Shown: positions 23,097 to 53,885, numbered from the stretch's first letter. The stretch: DNA of 64,000 nt from Pelodera strongyloides (GCA_036852015.1 JAANDG010000029.1:1-64000), one strand, 5' to 3'. Numbers and translations are program-made. Notes: generated from the sequence alone by a model not told the origin.

Positions 23097-24179
23097 CATA
23101 ATTATAATTATTATTACATCATAAAGATGCGCACAAAACATATGTAATTAAAACATCCTTGTGATAGAGAAAAATAAGAAAATAATGCAATTAAATACTC
23201 ACCAACTTTGTCTTTTCCTTTTTTAGACTTTCATCTCCAATTTTGGTAGTTTACAGTAAATTATATTAGGAATAACAATAATTGTCGCACACCGCGTCGA
23301 CATGTCCTCAATACCTACAGATTATTATGTTACGTCGCTGCTCTATTATTGACATTAAAACACAATTGTTCCTTTTCATATTCACGTCCTACTGTTTGTG
23401 CGCCTGAACAGAATCAATCAATGTTCAATTTTGCCGCCCTTTTATTCGACTGATTTGTTTATCGTGTTTGCTCTACACATAAACATTGTGTGATTAGCAA
23501 CGACAAGACAAGTGTTAGATAGGCTAGCACTGAAGCAACAGAAAAATACAGACAGCCAAGTATTATGCTGCAAAGGGTTCTCCATGCTCAATGGAAATGT
23601 ACTGAAATGACTTGTGCCGCTCTTACGTCGATATGTGTAAGTGTAACATAGCTAAATAAAAAAGATTCTCAATTCGAAGCCCCATTGGCCGTTTTCTCAT
23701 ATCCTTTAGTGATACTCTTATGCTAAAGGAAAAACTATGAAGTGAAACCAAAATTACTTAATTCTGGTCCCGACTCTCGTTATGTCGATCTCACTGATTT
23801 TTGTTTTCATTGTCTAGGACAGCATGTGAAAGCATTTCACTATTGTTTATACTATTTTTATCGGCACTGTTCGCACTCAGTGTTTGCCCTTGTGTGCATA
23901 CATCGATTTAGTATCCTGTCTGCTATTTTTCCTCTCTCTCGTCTGTCTGCCGGTATAATTCAATATTCGGCGTTCGCCGCTTTTTTATTTTTTTCGTTTA
24001 TGAGTTTTCCGTCAGCTGACCAATTTCTGTTATACTCTTGTGTTTGTACTACTTGTCGATTTTTTTTTGGAAGGACCATGTAATGATAAAACAATGAGTC
24101 ACCTTCTTAGGAGCTTTTCCTCAATGTGCTTCTAAGCTGCTCCACAACGGCGGGCGCTGTGAGATTGTCGCGTAAAAGG
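20149..24179. other. Spacer upstream of mbk-1
   Basis: 4 kb without a supportable gene. It holds a short duplication of CAAACCAGCTGGGCT about 31 bp apart (21117-21165), a GC-richer patch at 21,540-21,740 with an open frame on each strand but no motif, a loose GACAT-rich stretch at 22,880-22,965, and an (AAT)n microsatellite. Confidence 0.5.
23059..23096. repeat. (AAT)n microsatellite
   Basis: About twelve uninterrupted AAT/ATA units. Confidence 0.9.
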
Positions 24180-36264
<12,085 letters not shown>

Positions 36265-37904
36265 GTATAGGGCTCCGCCAAAGGAAACAATCGTGCGGCG
36301 CACCAGCATAGGGCAGAAGAATATTGCGGAGACATTTTGAAATAATGGACTAGAACAGCCAACACTGCAGTGTATTTCGAGACTGCCTCACGTACTGCCG
36401 CTTAAGCGATTAGTTGCTTGTGCATCATTTTGTTGCGGTTGAGAGCTTTCCGTCTCTCGGTTTGTGTGATCGTTGCTTCGTGTGTCTTATTGCTCTACGC
36501 AGTCATTTTTTGGGTTTCACTATAAGGGTGTGTCATTTGTTTCACATCACCACGCGGCCTTCTTTCATCATCGTGTTACTTGATTTGATTTTGATTATGT
36601 TGATCTACTTTTATAGTTGAATATATTATATGTTTCCTATTCTCCTAGATTTGACAATTTGTCAAATTCATTTCTTCTTTTTGCGACGTCTCCGTCGCAT
36701 TCATTCATTCGTTTTATCCTATCAGTTTTATATGTATCTATAATTGCGTTGTACAACAACTTACTCGATCAATCCAACCTACTTTTTCCTGTGAATAGTT
36801 CTTTCTTGTACTATTGAGTTGTCTGATCCATCCTACTTTTATTTCCTTTCCAGTTTAGCAAACCAAACATATTAACATCACCGCGCTTTCACAGCAATCC
36901 ATGGAAATTTCATTCCAAGAATGGAAAGTGTTTTAGAGATTTTTATATTACATTTATTACTTTTATTATTATTATTACTTGTCGTTTATTACTAACATTT
37001 TTAGTGGTTCCCCGACTTAGTCCTATTATTGATTCATATTTTCTACTTTTTGGGTCATATTTTCCACAAAGTGTAGATTTTCTCTGTACGTGTGCTCGAT
37101 TGCTCACATTTTTCATTTGTTTATTAGGCATAACCCTTGTAACGTCTGATGATAGCCGCGTTACTGTCGTTTGATGTGTATCATTTATATGTCTTTTGTT
37201 AATCTATTAACTGGGTTATTCTGTACCAATTTTCCCCTCACAGATTTCAATAACGTATAATTTTCATAGTAATTGTCATACAGTAAACCTTTTTGATCAT
37301 AGTCAAACTTCAGATTTTACACATCCTATCGTACTCTACAGATAATTAGGAAGTAGCTATCAATGAGCAGTATATAGGGGAGCTCGTGAGCATATGATGG
37401 ACGCCACATACTAATCGCAATTTTGAACTTGATGAAAAACATCTGATACTGATATTCTGTTAAACATTTTTTACTATAATGAGACACAAATAAGGCACAA
37501 TCACAACTACAAAACGGAATGGAAAAATCTGAGATTCATTATTAAATAAGTAGAACTGAAGAAGTTGTAAAAGTACAAAGTAATGTAAAAACCTAAAAAA
37601 AATATTGCCCAAGAACGAATAAGTATCACAAATGCGAGAGAATCATATGCAATTTTAAACAGAACCGTTTCAGGTATTATTCTTATGCGTAAAGATAACC
37701 AGGGAACAGGGAATTATGACGTAAGTAAAGCGGAGTAATTATGCGAACTTAAATAAAACTAAAAAATGAATAATGAACTGGTAAAATACATATGTGGAAA
37801 AGAGGTATGCAAAACATGAGTATGATCCGTACAACAAGCAGCTAAAAAGGAAATATATGAAATTACTTTACCGGGTATAAATGAGTAAGTGCCACGGTAG
37901 CTTG
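36265..37904. other. Convergent spacer between mbk-1 and the CDF-family gene
   Basis: Both genes end here, so it holds two 3' UTRs. It is T-rich on the mbk-1 side. No open frame, RNA gene or clear repeat was seen. Confidence 0.55.
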
Positions 37905-40183
37905 TTATACTTTGTCACTGGGCAGACAACAGGCCTTCTCGTTTCTCTCACAACTGGCTGCAACGCAACTCATCCACGGGAGACCAGCTTCCTTGTGGTC
38001 GATAAAACGAGGCTCCAGAACGACCTAACAAAGTAACATCATACAATAAGCGTACCCAAACCCTAAAAGCTTAATTATGATTCTTCAGTCCCGCTCAGAA
38101 GATTAGTTCCCATGGGTCTATAGTACGCATCAGAGACATTTATGTGTAACGGAATGGTGCCTAAATAAACCACTTAAATAAACATAACATAAGAGAAAGC
38201 AGGACAAGAAGAGAGAAAAATACCTTATCGGCGCCACCCTTGCATAGCGCACTGCGCACGTAGCGGCACACTTCCTCGTAGCGAAGTTTCGCATCACGAT
38301 GCCATCCGGACTGCTCTTTGTTCACCTAAGTTAAAACATATGAGTGCATTCAATGAAAACTTGGTATCCAAAGTATATACGACAGGCTTGTTTATTTAAG
38401 AAATTAGCAAATGCCGTGTATTCTCGAAGCATTCTTCCTGGGATCAGCACGCAATATCATACATCGGACGTAAAGAACGGAAAACTTACGAGAAAATCGA
38501 GATGAATAAGCGCTTCAAAGCTGCGTCCCGGCCACAGTCTGTACACGTGCATATGGCTGCAACGGACATCCTCGAACTGAAATAGGGCAGTGAATAATGT
38601 TTAAACAGGTTAACCCGATCCACAAGGAGATATGGGGTCAAAGCTGCTAACTCTACTAACGGGAATAAATCTAAAGGGCCGTCGAATAAATAAACCTTGG
38701 ATACCACGAAAGTCAAAGAGCACCAATACCCAAGAATAGTCAAACTATACCATTTCATCAATCTCCGTCGAAAATTTGCCGGGGTGGAAGAATGCGGGCT
38801 GATCGGCAAAGATGTACGGTTTGAGATGGAGAACTAAGAATGTAGACGGTTATTATGTTCTTCGTACGTAACTAATTAAATATCAGAGTTAACTAGGAGA
38901 GAAGACCTGATAGGGTTTCATTGTAAGTGGATTTAATGCAATGTGATTGCTCAGCTCAACATTTGCAGCGCCGCCAACAAATTCAAAGAAACTCACAGAT
39001 CGGAATGGTTATACCAATCGACACCAACGACAACACCAGTCCAGTGACAGGAATGACGTACTCGGGAATATGCGTCCCCATCACTGACGCGGGAACTGCG
39101 AAGTGGAGCATGAGAACCTAAACTTGGATCAATATAATTGTGTATATTAATAGAAATTAAGCTTCAAGTGCGTGTAACTTTTTTTTATGAATTGTTCAAC
39201 AGAGGTACTGAGAGCGACGAGTTACAGATGTTCCTCTCACATTGGATCTCATCTGACTTATCAACAAATACAACGGCCGAAATAGTCAAAATATAAATCA
39301 AAAACTCACCGAAAATGGGGGCATAACATGCAAAAATAGTTGGATGAGTCGTTTAATACCCAGAGAAGGCGTGAGATTTCCTAGCACAAGAAGACACTTC
39401 AGGAGCAAGTCTCCAATACAGACAGCAATCCAATATGCTGAAATTAAAATTATGTTTATATATAATTTTCACTAGAAGACATAATCGACTTTCGCGAGAT
39501 TCGTAAAGGAAAACTTGCAGTTGCTCAGACATGTAATTCAGACAAAATTTGGTCAAAACGCACAACTCAAATGCATATGGTCCTCTCCTTCGTCTTCTTC
39601 ATCATGGATATGCGGTAATGATAACTCCTCCAAACAGTGAGTGATTGCCACGAATAGGATTGCCATCATCGATACGCAGGCGGCCGTCCTAAAGCACATA
39701 ATTCAGAAGTTTCTGCTTTCGAAAAAGAGAGGTACATGAAACACAATAGCAACAAATAAGGCCACCCACCTATAAAACAAGGAATTGGGAGGATCGCTTC
39801 CGTACTGAATTATTACCAGGAACAGCGTATTTGCCATAGTGCAAAATGGCAGAACTGCATGATCATTGACATTCAGAACAATCTAAATCGGACAAGGGTA
39901 TCAATACACGATTATCAAAAGTGCACCCAGCACACAAACTGTTAAATTTCAATCAAAGAGTGCGTATGAAAACAACTGCTAATATGACACGTTGAAACAT
40001 AACATTTTATATACTTTCCCTGACAGCGCTTTACTTTGTCATTGCAATATTTGAAATGTTTGTTCCCTTTTCATGCTATAAATTATCCTTGTTACAAATC
40101 ATCATTATTAAAACACAAACCTGGCAGAGTAAGAGTACCGAAGTTAGAAAGAAGGCCAGTCTGGATGTCCATTTAGACGGCAT
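37905..40183 (-). CDS. CDF/ZnT-family protein with a degenerate metal site, 312 aa
   Basis: Nine exons: 40121-40183, 39770-39882, 39567-39688, 39310-39437, 38997-39117, 38751-38833, 38490-38576, 38224-38325, 37905-38024; phases close and the frame ends in TAA. Several hydrophobic helices, including VSMMAILFVAITH and VIPVTGLVLSLVSIGITI, flank a short His/acid loop (PHIHDEEDEGEDHMH). They are followed by a cytosolic domain whose SHMHVYRLWPGRSFEALIHL matches the CDF C-domain pattern (xHxLHVWxLxPGR...IH) and whose VVLEPRFID matches TIQPEF. The Cys-rich end (SCERNEKACC) recalls ZnT1-type tails. CDF proteins export Zn or Mn from the cytosol by a site of His/Asp residues in TM2 and TM5. Here TM5 reads LHVMPPF where LHVxADxxG is usual, and TM2 (VLPFCTMANTLF) lacks the HxxxD pair. 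Transport is therefore doubtful. The length is short for ZnT1-type proteins. Confidence 0.8.
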
Positions 40184-40210
40184 TTAATGCCTTTCACCAG
40201 AGCAGGAATG

Positions 40211-40212
40211 CT
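40211..40212 (-). promoter_or_regulatory. Probable trans-splice acceptor of the CDF-family gene
   Basis: On the minus strand CATTTAG precedes a 27-nt leader ending at the ATG at 40183, and the leader has stops in frame with the coding sequence. This supports the start and suggests spliced-leader addition. Confidence 0.5.
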
Positions 40213-43074
40213 AAATGAAAGAAAAAACCATATTTAACTGATAAGTTGCAAGTAAAAAAACATACAACAAAGCGAAAAATGAAAACAAAATTCTCAGTTC
40301 GAAACGACTAAAATGATGAGGTTAAACGTGAGCAAACGTTTAGAGAGATGAAATACAATACGGCCGACAGTGTTTGCATTCCTCATCTTGTCTGATTCAA
40401 AGTAAATAGCTTACTCCCACCTTTAAACTTGCTGGGTCCCACAGCGACGCGCATCCTACTGTAGCGTTCGCGACGAAGAGCGGAGCAAACTTTCTCCTGG
40501 AGCAATCAGCTGTGCGACAACCATATAAACAACAACCGGTTTATCTCCGATGTTTTTATGCTCGCGTGTTTTCTTATACCTTGGTTGAATTACTAATTTG
40601 TTTATTGATGTTTCCTTCAAAGGAGCCAATCCGAGCATTAGATAGTATTTGTGGTCTGTTCTGTTTACTAGCTTAAAATTTTCTTTACGTAGTCTTCAGT
40701 ACTTTATTCTTCACGTAATTCCAAAACCATGACTTACTACATACTTTTGTTCACTGTGTTCTCATCCATAAACCAAGGTGGATTGGTAACAATTGCCTGC
40801 ACGTTGTTTGATACCTTTATGAAAGCTTGTCGATTTTGTTAATTGGGGTAACATGTATCGTAACCTATGCATTATTATTCAAAATATTCCACCCTTTCCC
40901 CATTTCCCAGCACCATTGACATGTGAGCTGAGATCCAGGCATCCTTTCCATACCCGTTGTATGGGGGTATATCCCAGCACGTGATGATTCGTCTCGTGCC
41001 CTAAGATCTCCGCTGGCATTGTCGCTATCTAGGTATTTGATTTGCAAATTATGGTATGCGGAGCAAGACCATTGACCAGGGGGAACCCGTTTCCACATAT
41101 CTCATAACAGCTGTGTGTACCATTCGAGCCCATAGATCAAAGAACCAATACGGAACAGTCTAATGACCAAACCTCCTCACTCTATTTGCTAGGAAAATAA
41201 ACAAGTGACTTCAGGGTTGAAAATGCGCATGGTGTGTACAATACAAAGATAAAGAATTCTGAGTTGACTATATAAAGTCGATTTTGGGATAGTTTGCCAC
41301 TGTGGCGACTGTTCTAAAATTCACTTGACTTCTAACAGCCAGCAACTTTACATTCACGTGATTACATAAATCAGCAATAAATTTTTGGGTGGTTTACGAT
41401 ACATTTTGATCTTTTTAACATGATCATGCGTTTGATTATAAGTGAACAATTACTTGTTTGTTGACCTGTTGCGAAACGCTATAGTTATTTAGATGGCATG
41501 TGTCATTCACGTGTACATACATTTGTATTGGTTTTTTAGTATAATTGGTTGGCAAACATTACGTCAGATCTTACGAATAAGCGGAGTTATTCTTGGAATG
41601 GTCATTTTAGCTTAATTCAAAAAATCACTTAACAAACAGATATTTTACAGATTACACTTGTTTTCTTTACATTTCTCAATGTACGCACTTTCTGACATTT
41701 GTCACTCATTTTTTTCAAATAGGGATTTCACCATGTATTTCCCGAAATAGTGATGCTTTCTGATAGGATTTTTAACCATAATCCCCTGCGGATCTTTCCA
41801 GTTAATCGTTCAAAGTTTGTTTGCGCACTGTCTGTAGGCGGGGCTCTTTGGGAATCGCTAGAAAAAAACTTGAGCAAACAGTATCTAGATCCTTTCCATT
41901 TTCGACGGAATAGCTGCCATTTATCAAACGTTGTTCGCACGCTTTTGGCGATGAGAATGGTGCGCAATTCAACGACAAAATATGAATTTCACTTGCTGAC
42001 ATATTGCTTCAAAGCGTAGTGTTTTTTGTGTTGTATGCAGACCGAACGTGCCCTCTCATATTAAATAGCTATATATGTGTAACAATTTCTTAGAGAAACC
42101 GTTTGGATTCTTGTTGCGGTGTACTTTTTGATCGAACATTACGCGACAATTAATCACAAAATACCAAGCAGACAAAACGGTCGTTTTACACTGGTTCCAG
42201 TTTTATCAAATGGAGGCGTACATACATATCCCAACGTCTATCATATATGTAGTTCTTCTTCACAATTAGTGGTTCTCAAAACTCCATGAGATACTAAGTT
42301 AAACTTTTGACCTGTTTTTCGGCTTTTTTCTGCATTTTTCGATTTTATTGTTCATTTAGAGATTATTTGTGCTTAATCCATAGAAAACTACCAGAGATTG
42401 AAAACAGGCCTTTTTGGACAATACGCACATGGATATTGTGAAGTAATGATTCTCTGAATACTGATTGTACTGATATCTTTGCCCCCTATAGTAGTGCGAC
42501 CAAAATACCAAATCAACTTTTTTCAATATTACGTCTGTTATTTTATTTCAAGTGAGCAATATCGCTAGTCAAATGGTAGACGTTCTCATTTGGTTTGGAC
42601 GTTTTGCTGTTTTGCTTTCTTTGCCGCACCGAACTGCTTTTTAAACGATGCTCCCCAATTTATGATTCATGATCCCATTCTTTCAGGGTCAAACCATGAA
42701 CCTAATTTGTGTTGTATTTATTCTGAACTAAATGATCTGCTAATTCCGTGGTGCATTGGTAGTGTTGTTTCAGTTACAGTTACACTGATAAGCGCTAATT
42801 CCAAAACTGACTTAATTGTTTGTTTGTAACTTTGCTCGCTGTATTCCTCGCTGAATATCAGTTTTTTTTCTGACCAGTATTTTTTTTCTGACCAGTATAT
42901 GTTCGAAACTCTGTACTTATGATTTGTCCTATGATCAGTGACTGATGAATAATTACCTGTTAGTCATCAAACAACCTTACTATGCAAATATTCCTTTTCC
43001 TTCTAATCGCAAATGTGTGAATACGCTATTTTGTTCATCGTGTAATGTTCCTTTTTTTCAGAAAATACGTAAAG
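40213..43074. other. Divergent spacer between the CDF-family gene and the NT5C2 gene
   Basis: 2.9 kb with no supportable gene. It presumably contains both promoters. A duplicated TTTTTTTCTGACCAGTAT (42862-42898) lies about 160 bp upstream of the NT5C2 acceptor. The open frame at 41750-42019 overlaps a GGCGGGGCT motif shared with repeats at 57-60 kb and is more likely repeat than gene. Confidence 0.5.
43060..43061 (+). promoter_or_regulatory. Probable trans-splice acceptor of the NT5C2 gene
   Basis: CTTTTTTTCAG ends 13 nt upstream of the ATG. The position, strength and absence of an upstream coding exon fit a spliced-leader site. Confidence 0.6.
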
Positions 43075-48954
<5,880 letters not shown>

Positions 48955-49095
48955 AATTCCTTGATCAGCCATTAAGTTGGCTATATCCCATCAGACCCTT
49001 GTTTGCCTAATTGTCCCATTTACAGTTCACCATTTAAAAATCAATATATGTTTGTCTTATCGTCTTTAGTACTTTTGCTGTTTGTTTATGGTTCA

Positions 49096-49101
49096 AATAA
49101 A
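49096..49101 (+). terminator. Candidate poly(A) signal of the NT5C2 gene
   Basis: AATAAA lies 142 nt after the stop codon, in a T-rich 3' UTR-like stretch; it is the first canonical signal downstream. Confidence 0.6.
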
Positions 49102-50394
49102 GGCAGGACCCTTACTTTACTCAGAAGTTTATTGTAGTTTAGATTTTTATGAATTAGAAAGTTAGCAACGATATTTGGGTATGGTAATGGAAATTCCTGG
49201 GATTCTGGTTGTTTAAGTATGTTCTTTCATCGCATTTAGATGTCTAAGAATAGTAGTTCATAGAAACACGTAGTTATTTATTTGCTAGTTTGCTTTTCCT
49301 TATGTTTATTATATGCACCGTTCCACCTGATGCTTTAATGCGCATGGCCATGTTGGCCTTGCAGCTTACAATTATTCTCTACCCTACTTTTGTCTGTCAG
49401 CGTCCTGTACCAGTGATTCATTTGTTTTTCAATGTTGGCATTTTACGTTAACATGTATTGATGGTTTTCTAATTCACGTAACCATATTCTATGACGGTGA
49501 TTTTCCAGATTTTGTTCCTCGCAAAAGGTTCCATGTTTCCTAGAGCTTGTTACCCGAAGATATATGCGTATGCTCTTTTTGGAGTTATCTCTGTGCACTC
49601 ATTTTGTCTGTGCACTCGTTTATTATTATTCTCTGCATTGCCGATGTATGCCTTTAATTTTGCTTTGTTCAGTAAATGTTGTGTTACTTTTTTGTGTAGT
49701 TGTCTATGTGCAAGATGCAAGATTTTTGTAATGTTTTTAGAAGAAAATATCTATGCGAGCTAAGAAGTTTAACTAGAAGTTGTAGCCCACAGTAAGTTAA
49801 TGACATTGTTAACGGAACCCATATACAGATTACCGAAAGACGTACAAGTCAAGCAGCTCTCGTGCAAAATCATCACCGACTTGAAAATAAGTAATTTGTT
49901 ACACAAAGAAGTACCGCAGCTCTCGTACAAATATTTTCTTACCATAATTTGGATTTCATCCAAAGATTTCAGTTTCCACGTTATAAAAACTACATCAAGG
50001 CTAGGAGACATTCACTTGATAAATTATTTATTATGCGTGCATACTCTTCAAAAAATATATGTGTGCCGTACCATCAATAAGCCAGAAAGTGTAGAATACG
50101 ACATTAAAACATACTCACAAAGTGCTATATGCGCGGGAAATTAAGAAAAGCTTAAACAAAACGGGAAATAAAAAATAGCTAAGATACAGGAATAAGAATA
50201 CACACAAATAAAGGCAAAGAAAAATAGATAAAAAATAAACAAATGTACAAACATAAACAAAAATAACAAATAAAGAGTATGATAAACAAATAAAACCAAA
50301 CTGAAGTAAACTTATTAAAAGAAAGTTTCAATAACTTTAATTCAATTAATTCAATGAGATTAATAGATTACGAATAATAGTTTCGATGTGCACA

Positions 50395-50745
50395 CATGAG
50401 AAGCTGAAAACCCCGATACGTGCCCGATCAAGTCCCTCAAATAATCGGGCACGGATCGGGCACATCCCGGGTTGGATTTTTTTTTTGGAAATAATCCGGC
50501 ACATAGCGGAGTTTTGGTAAATGTACGAGGCAAATGTACGACCACATATCGGGGACCTTTCATCAGGAACATCTTTTTTTCTTTTCTTTATTTTTGAAAT
50601 AATCTGGCACATTTCAGGCATGTTCCTAAAACGTGCCGGATTATTTGTCATCGGGCACATTTTGGGACGTGTTCGGACGTCGGGTTTTTTGAAGTAATCG
50701 GGCACATATCGGGGTTTTCCCGAAAATAGTCGGGCACTTTCCTGT
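50395..50745. repeat. Cluster of AATAATCGGGCACATATCGG-like units in both orientations
   Basis: The word (T)AATC(G)GGGCACAT(A)TCGGG and its reverse complement occur about eight times in 350 bp, irregularly spaced and variably diverged. It stands out by GC content from the surrounding AT-rich DNA. Non-coding; probably a decayed mobile element or minisatellite. Confidence 0.7.
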
Positions 50746-51114
50746 GAAATTTGTCCACTTGTTCCTATGCACCAGGCCGCACAATCATCAGCTCAGAACG
50801 TTGTCTGACTTGATGTAGAAGACAACCTGCAAAAAAAATAGTCTGTGACAAGATAGAAAAAACTCAGGGCAAGAACGTTGGCAGCATCCAATACTTGTCT
50901 GTAAACGAGATATACCAATGTTCAGAATATCTATAGTACATACATAAGACATCCAGAAAGCAGTGTCCGAAGAGATAGCCACTAAACTTTACTCGCTTTC
51001 GGTTACCTAAACACAAAAAAACCTTGGCGACTACAAAAACAATGCTAATGGCAAAGTTTACCTTTCCGTATTTGATCCACAGCGTGTAGCATTGGATCAA
51101 ATTTCCATCCAACA

Positions 51115-51180
51115 TCTTGCACATCCTTGGTGGTTTGCAATTCTTTTTTATCTTGCACATCCTTGGTGGTTTGCAATTCT
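51115..51180 (+). repeat. Short direct duplication, 36-bp period
   Basis: A 30-base unit beginning TCTTGCACATCCTTGGTGG is repeated exactly with a 6-base spacer. Confidence 0.9.
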
Positions 51181-51512
51181 GCTCCTCGTACTAAAGAATA
51201 GTTGCAATTACTACATGGGGAATCTGTTACCAGTGATACTCATATCAAAAATAGGGACTCTTGACGATAGATCCAAGCGGTGGTGGGCTAGAGAACAAAA
51301 GAGAAAGAACACCACCAAAAAGAACAGATCAGGACACGACTAATTAGATATACGAAATATTTCCATGTAATGCATGCAAGCTTTATCCTACATTGTGCAC
51401 CAACGGACCCACGGACGCACTAACGGACACAGAGTTGTCAAGCATACATTTCGAAACCACTTGCCATACCGCTTTAAAGCCTTAACCTCCAGAAGAAAGT
51501 TTAAAGTCTCAC

Positions 51513-51610
51513 CTCCTCGATCTTGATCTGCTTCTGCCTCTGCGTCTCTTCTCCCTCTCTGCGGCTTTTGATTTTCTCAGTTTATCACGTTCCTCCTGGA
51601 TAGTTTCCTC
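51513..51610 (-). other. Putative exon coding an Arg/Ser-rich segment
   Basis: Bounded by TTGCAG on the left (minus sense) and GTGAGA on the right. The frame reads EETIQEERDKLRKSKAAERE followed by KRRRGRSRSRSRR. This is an acidic/basic helix leading into an RS tract, as in splicing factors. I cannot join it in frame to the exon-like piece at 51833-51931 without another exon, so its gene is not defined. Confidence 0.5.
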
Positions 51611-51832
51611 CTGCAATTATCATCACTTCAACTATGACTCAGAGCTCAATCGCGCTCAGCAGCTCAGGCTAAGATGGGGAGTGTTTCTAATAACAGCGCA
51701 CAAATCCCCGGAGAATTCAATAAATACTGTAGGCTAAATCAACAATCATCTTTGGATCCGAGAACAGCTACTTTCTCACAGTAGATTTTGTGATGAGTGC
51801 AAATATAATCACTACATCACTCGTGGACACAC

Positions 51833-51931
51833 CTGACTGTTCGAGTGAGGTGCTCCATGTCGTGTATCATGATGTGGCTTGTTCCTTCTCGTGCCGGTTC
51901 GTCAAGCCTCGAAGTTTCCAGGGCAAATTTC
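51833..51931 (-). other. Putative exon, copy A of a duplicated pair
   Basis: Acceptor TTTACAG and donor GTGTGT surround an open frame of 33 residues beginning KFALETSRLDEPAREG. A diverged copy lies at about 53745-53829. I do not recognise the sequence. Confidence 0.45.
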
Positions 51932-52159
51932 TGTAAATCCAAGGGTACAAGGATTTGTTTCACATTGGGCTAGAATTCCTAATTATAAACATGAATCATG
52001 CCAAACTAGTATTCAGTTACAAGCACAACAAAAATACCTTTGAGCGGCTATGTTGAAACGGTGCCCCAAGTGCCCAAGTCGGAGTTTAATAGCTCCTTTT
52101 CCGATCAGTGAATTTTTTTTTAGTTTTGCTAGGCGCAGAACATCTCCTAAAGCATGTAA

Positions 52160-52672
52160 TTGAGCAAATATTAATTGACAATAAGACATTCTGTAAAATA
52201 AAATAAGTTTTTTTCTATTTTTGGCTCGAGTTCACCAATACTCCCCATTTAAGTATTTACTTACTATGTTTTGTCCATGCGCACATCAAATAAGAGAAGG
52301 TGCTGTTCCTCCTCATAGAGCCGCAGACGACGGAACACTTTTTGGAGGTGAAAGAGACATTGTTGACACATTTTGTGTGAGAGCATAGACTGGAGGAACT
52401 GTTGCCTGCAACTGATAGAAAGATAATTAATCCGCTGTCGAGCTGGTTGTCCGTATCACGGGTTTTTGTTCTAGTCACTGGCAATGTGGCGGGTAAAGAG
52501 CAAGTAACAACGGCACATGTTACAAATGATCAAAATTGAGCAAACAATAATTGACAATACGACATTGCCTTATAAAATAAAGCATGTTAATTTGCTTTGT
52601 CGCTGGAGTTCACCAATTGTCCATTTATTTGTTTACTTACTGTGTTTCTGCCATACGCGCATCAAAGAAGGT
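52160..52672. repeat. Duplicated segment pair (52160-52292 and about 52540-52672)
   Basis: Both halves share in order: GAGCAAA...AATTGACAATA, GACATT, AAAATAAA, GAGTTCACCAAT, TTACTTACT.TGTTT and CGC(A/G)CATCAAA. On the minus strand the end of each may be a short exon with donor GTAAG. The intervening sequence is not repeated. Confidence 0.6.
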
Positions 52673-52924
52673 TCGAGACCCAGAGGACGGGACACACGTT
52701 GAGCGGGCGATTCGGGACACTAAACACAACTACTAGACGCATATGATTTATAAAATGCACTGCCAGGACGTTTATCAATTATAAATATGGTAGTTTATAA
52801 GCATCCAAAGTATTAATCTAGAAATATAACAAACCTGGTGCAGTGCACTCTTCCTGTATGATATGTATATGATATGTATATGTCAAAGTCAAAAACATTA
52901 GTAAAAAAGAAGATAAAACATACT

Positions 52925-53029
52925 TGTGCCACATGGAGCTTCTCGGTATGGGCTGATGTAGAACGGGGCTCACGACGATCAGGTGGTTTGTTATCTGGGC
53001 ATCATCGCCGATTCGTGCGACGCTGAAAT
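52925..53029 (-). other. Possible exon, unassigned
   Basis: A TTTCAG acceptor precedes an open frame containing ITNHLIVVSPVLHQPIPRSS. Only one of the three frames is open and the product is not recognised. Low confidence. Confidence 0.25.
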
Positions 53030-53444
53030 AAAGTACTACAGTTGTTGCAATCTGAAAAAAAACGCATCATAACAGCACGCAACGCAGGGTTAATGTATTA
53101 ATGTAAGCAACAAAATACTGTTAAAACATAGTCCACATTTTTAGTCATATGAGTGTTCTCACTAAGCAAATTAACTCAATATAAATCATATTTCTATGCA
53201 CGGGATTTCTGTACTGCTGCTCATCATTTATTCGTTATTTATCTCAATGTGTGTTATAGTGAAGCACAGTGTAACTGTGCGAGATGGAAATCCCCTAAAA
53301 AGAGGTAACAAATTGATATGCATGTAACATTCACTGTACCTAAGCGGACAAAAAGTGTTAGTGAAATTGGAAGTTGCGTACTGATACTTACAACATAAAC
53401 GCACAGACTTTGCGTAGTTACAAATCCCGTAAGGTTATAGAAAC

Positions 53445-53518
53445 CTACTCTTAGTCCTCACCAGCTGTTCCAACAAGGTGCGCCGCGTGGCAGGGAGGGC
53501 ACTATGAAAGTCCATTTC
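53445..53518 (-). other. Possible exon, unassigned
   Basis: A TTCAG acceptor and GTTTCT donor flank the open frame EMDFHSALPATRRTLLEQLV. A related start (EMEDHSAFLAG) follows another acceptor near 53620, suggesting duplicated exons again. Family unknown. Confidence 0.35.
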
Positions 53519-53744
53519 CTGAATGTTATTAAACAATGACAACAATACGTGTGGGATGAAACAGATAAAATTAAGAATAAAGGAGTGAAAAACTCCGGCA
53601 AGAAATGCGCTATGATCTTCCATTTCCTAAATATTGTTAATCAATATTAATCAAAAACGAAAAAATTTCTCCTTTATCTTGTTATTTCTCACAGCGGGCG
53701 AAGATGCAATAATAAAAGTAAATTGGGCACCTAAGCCGTGGGCA

Positions 53745-53829
53745 CGGCACATCTGACTGTTTGAGTGTGGTGCTCCATGGCGCCAGTTCTTTCAGGTGGC
53801 GTTTCGTCAACTGATTCCAGGAGAAATTT
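53745..53829 (-). pseudogene. Putative exon, copy B, with its donor lost
   Basis: This matches copy A at 51833-51931 from the shared acceptor (TTTACAG then AAATTT) to the GTCAG end, but the donor GT reads AT. The frame then runs to a stop codon. KFLLESVDETPPERTGAMEH aligns with KFALETSRLDEPAREG. It is probably a decayed duplicate. Confidence 0.45.
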
Positions 53830-53885
53830 CTGTAAATCCAAGAGTGCAAATACGAACCACTGGCAGGAGTTCCAAGAGCTACTGT

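Larger units (their letters stand above)
49102..51512. other. Spacer after NT5C2 with repeats
   Basis: AT-rich. Open frames at 49800-50144 (+) and 50864-51160 (-) have no motif or convincing splice sites. It contains the CGGGCAC repeat cluster (50395-50745) and a 36-bp-period duplication (51115-51180). Confidence 0.5.

Noticed and set aside
49800..50144. 114-codon open frame on the plus strand
   Set aside because: AT-rich codon use, no motif, no splice or leader context.
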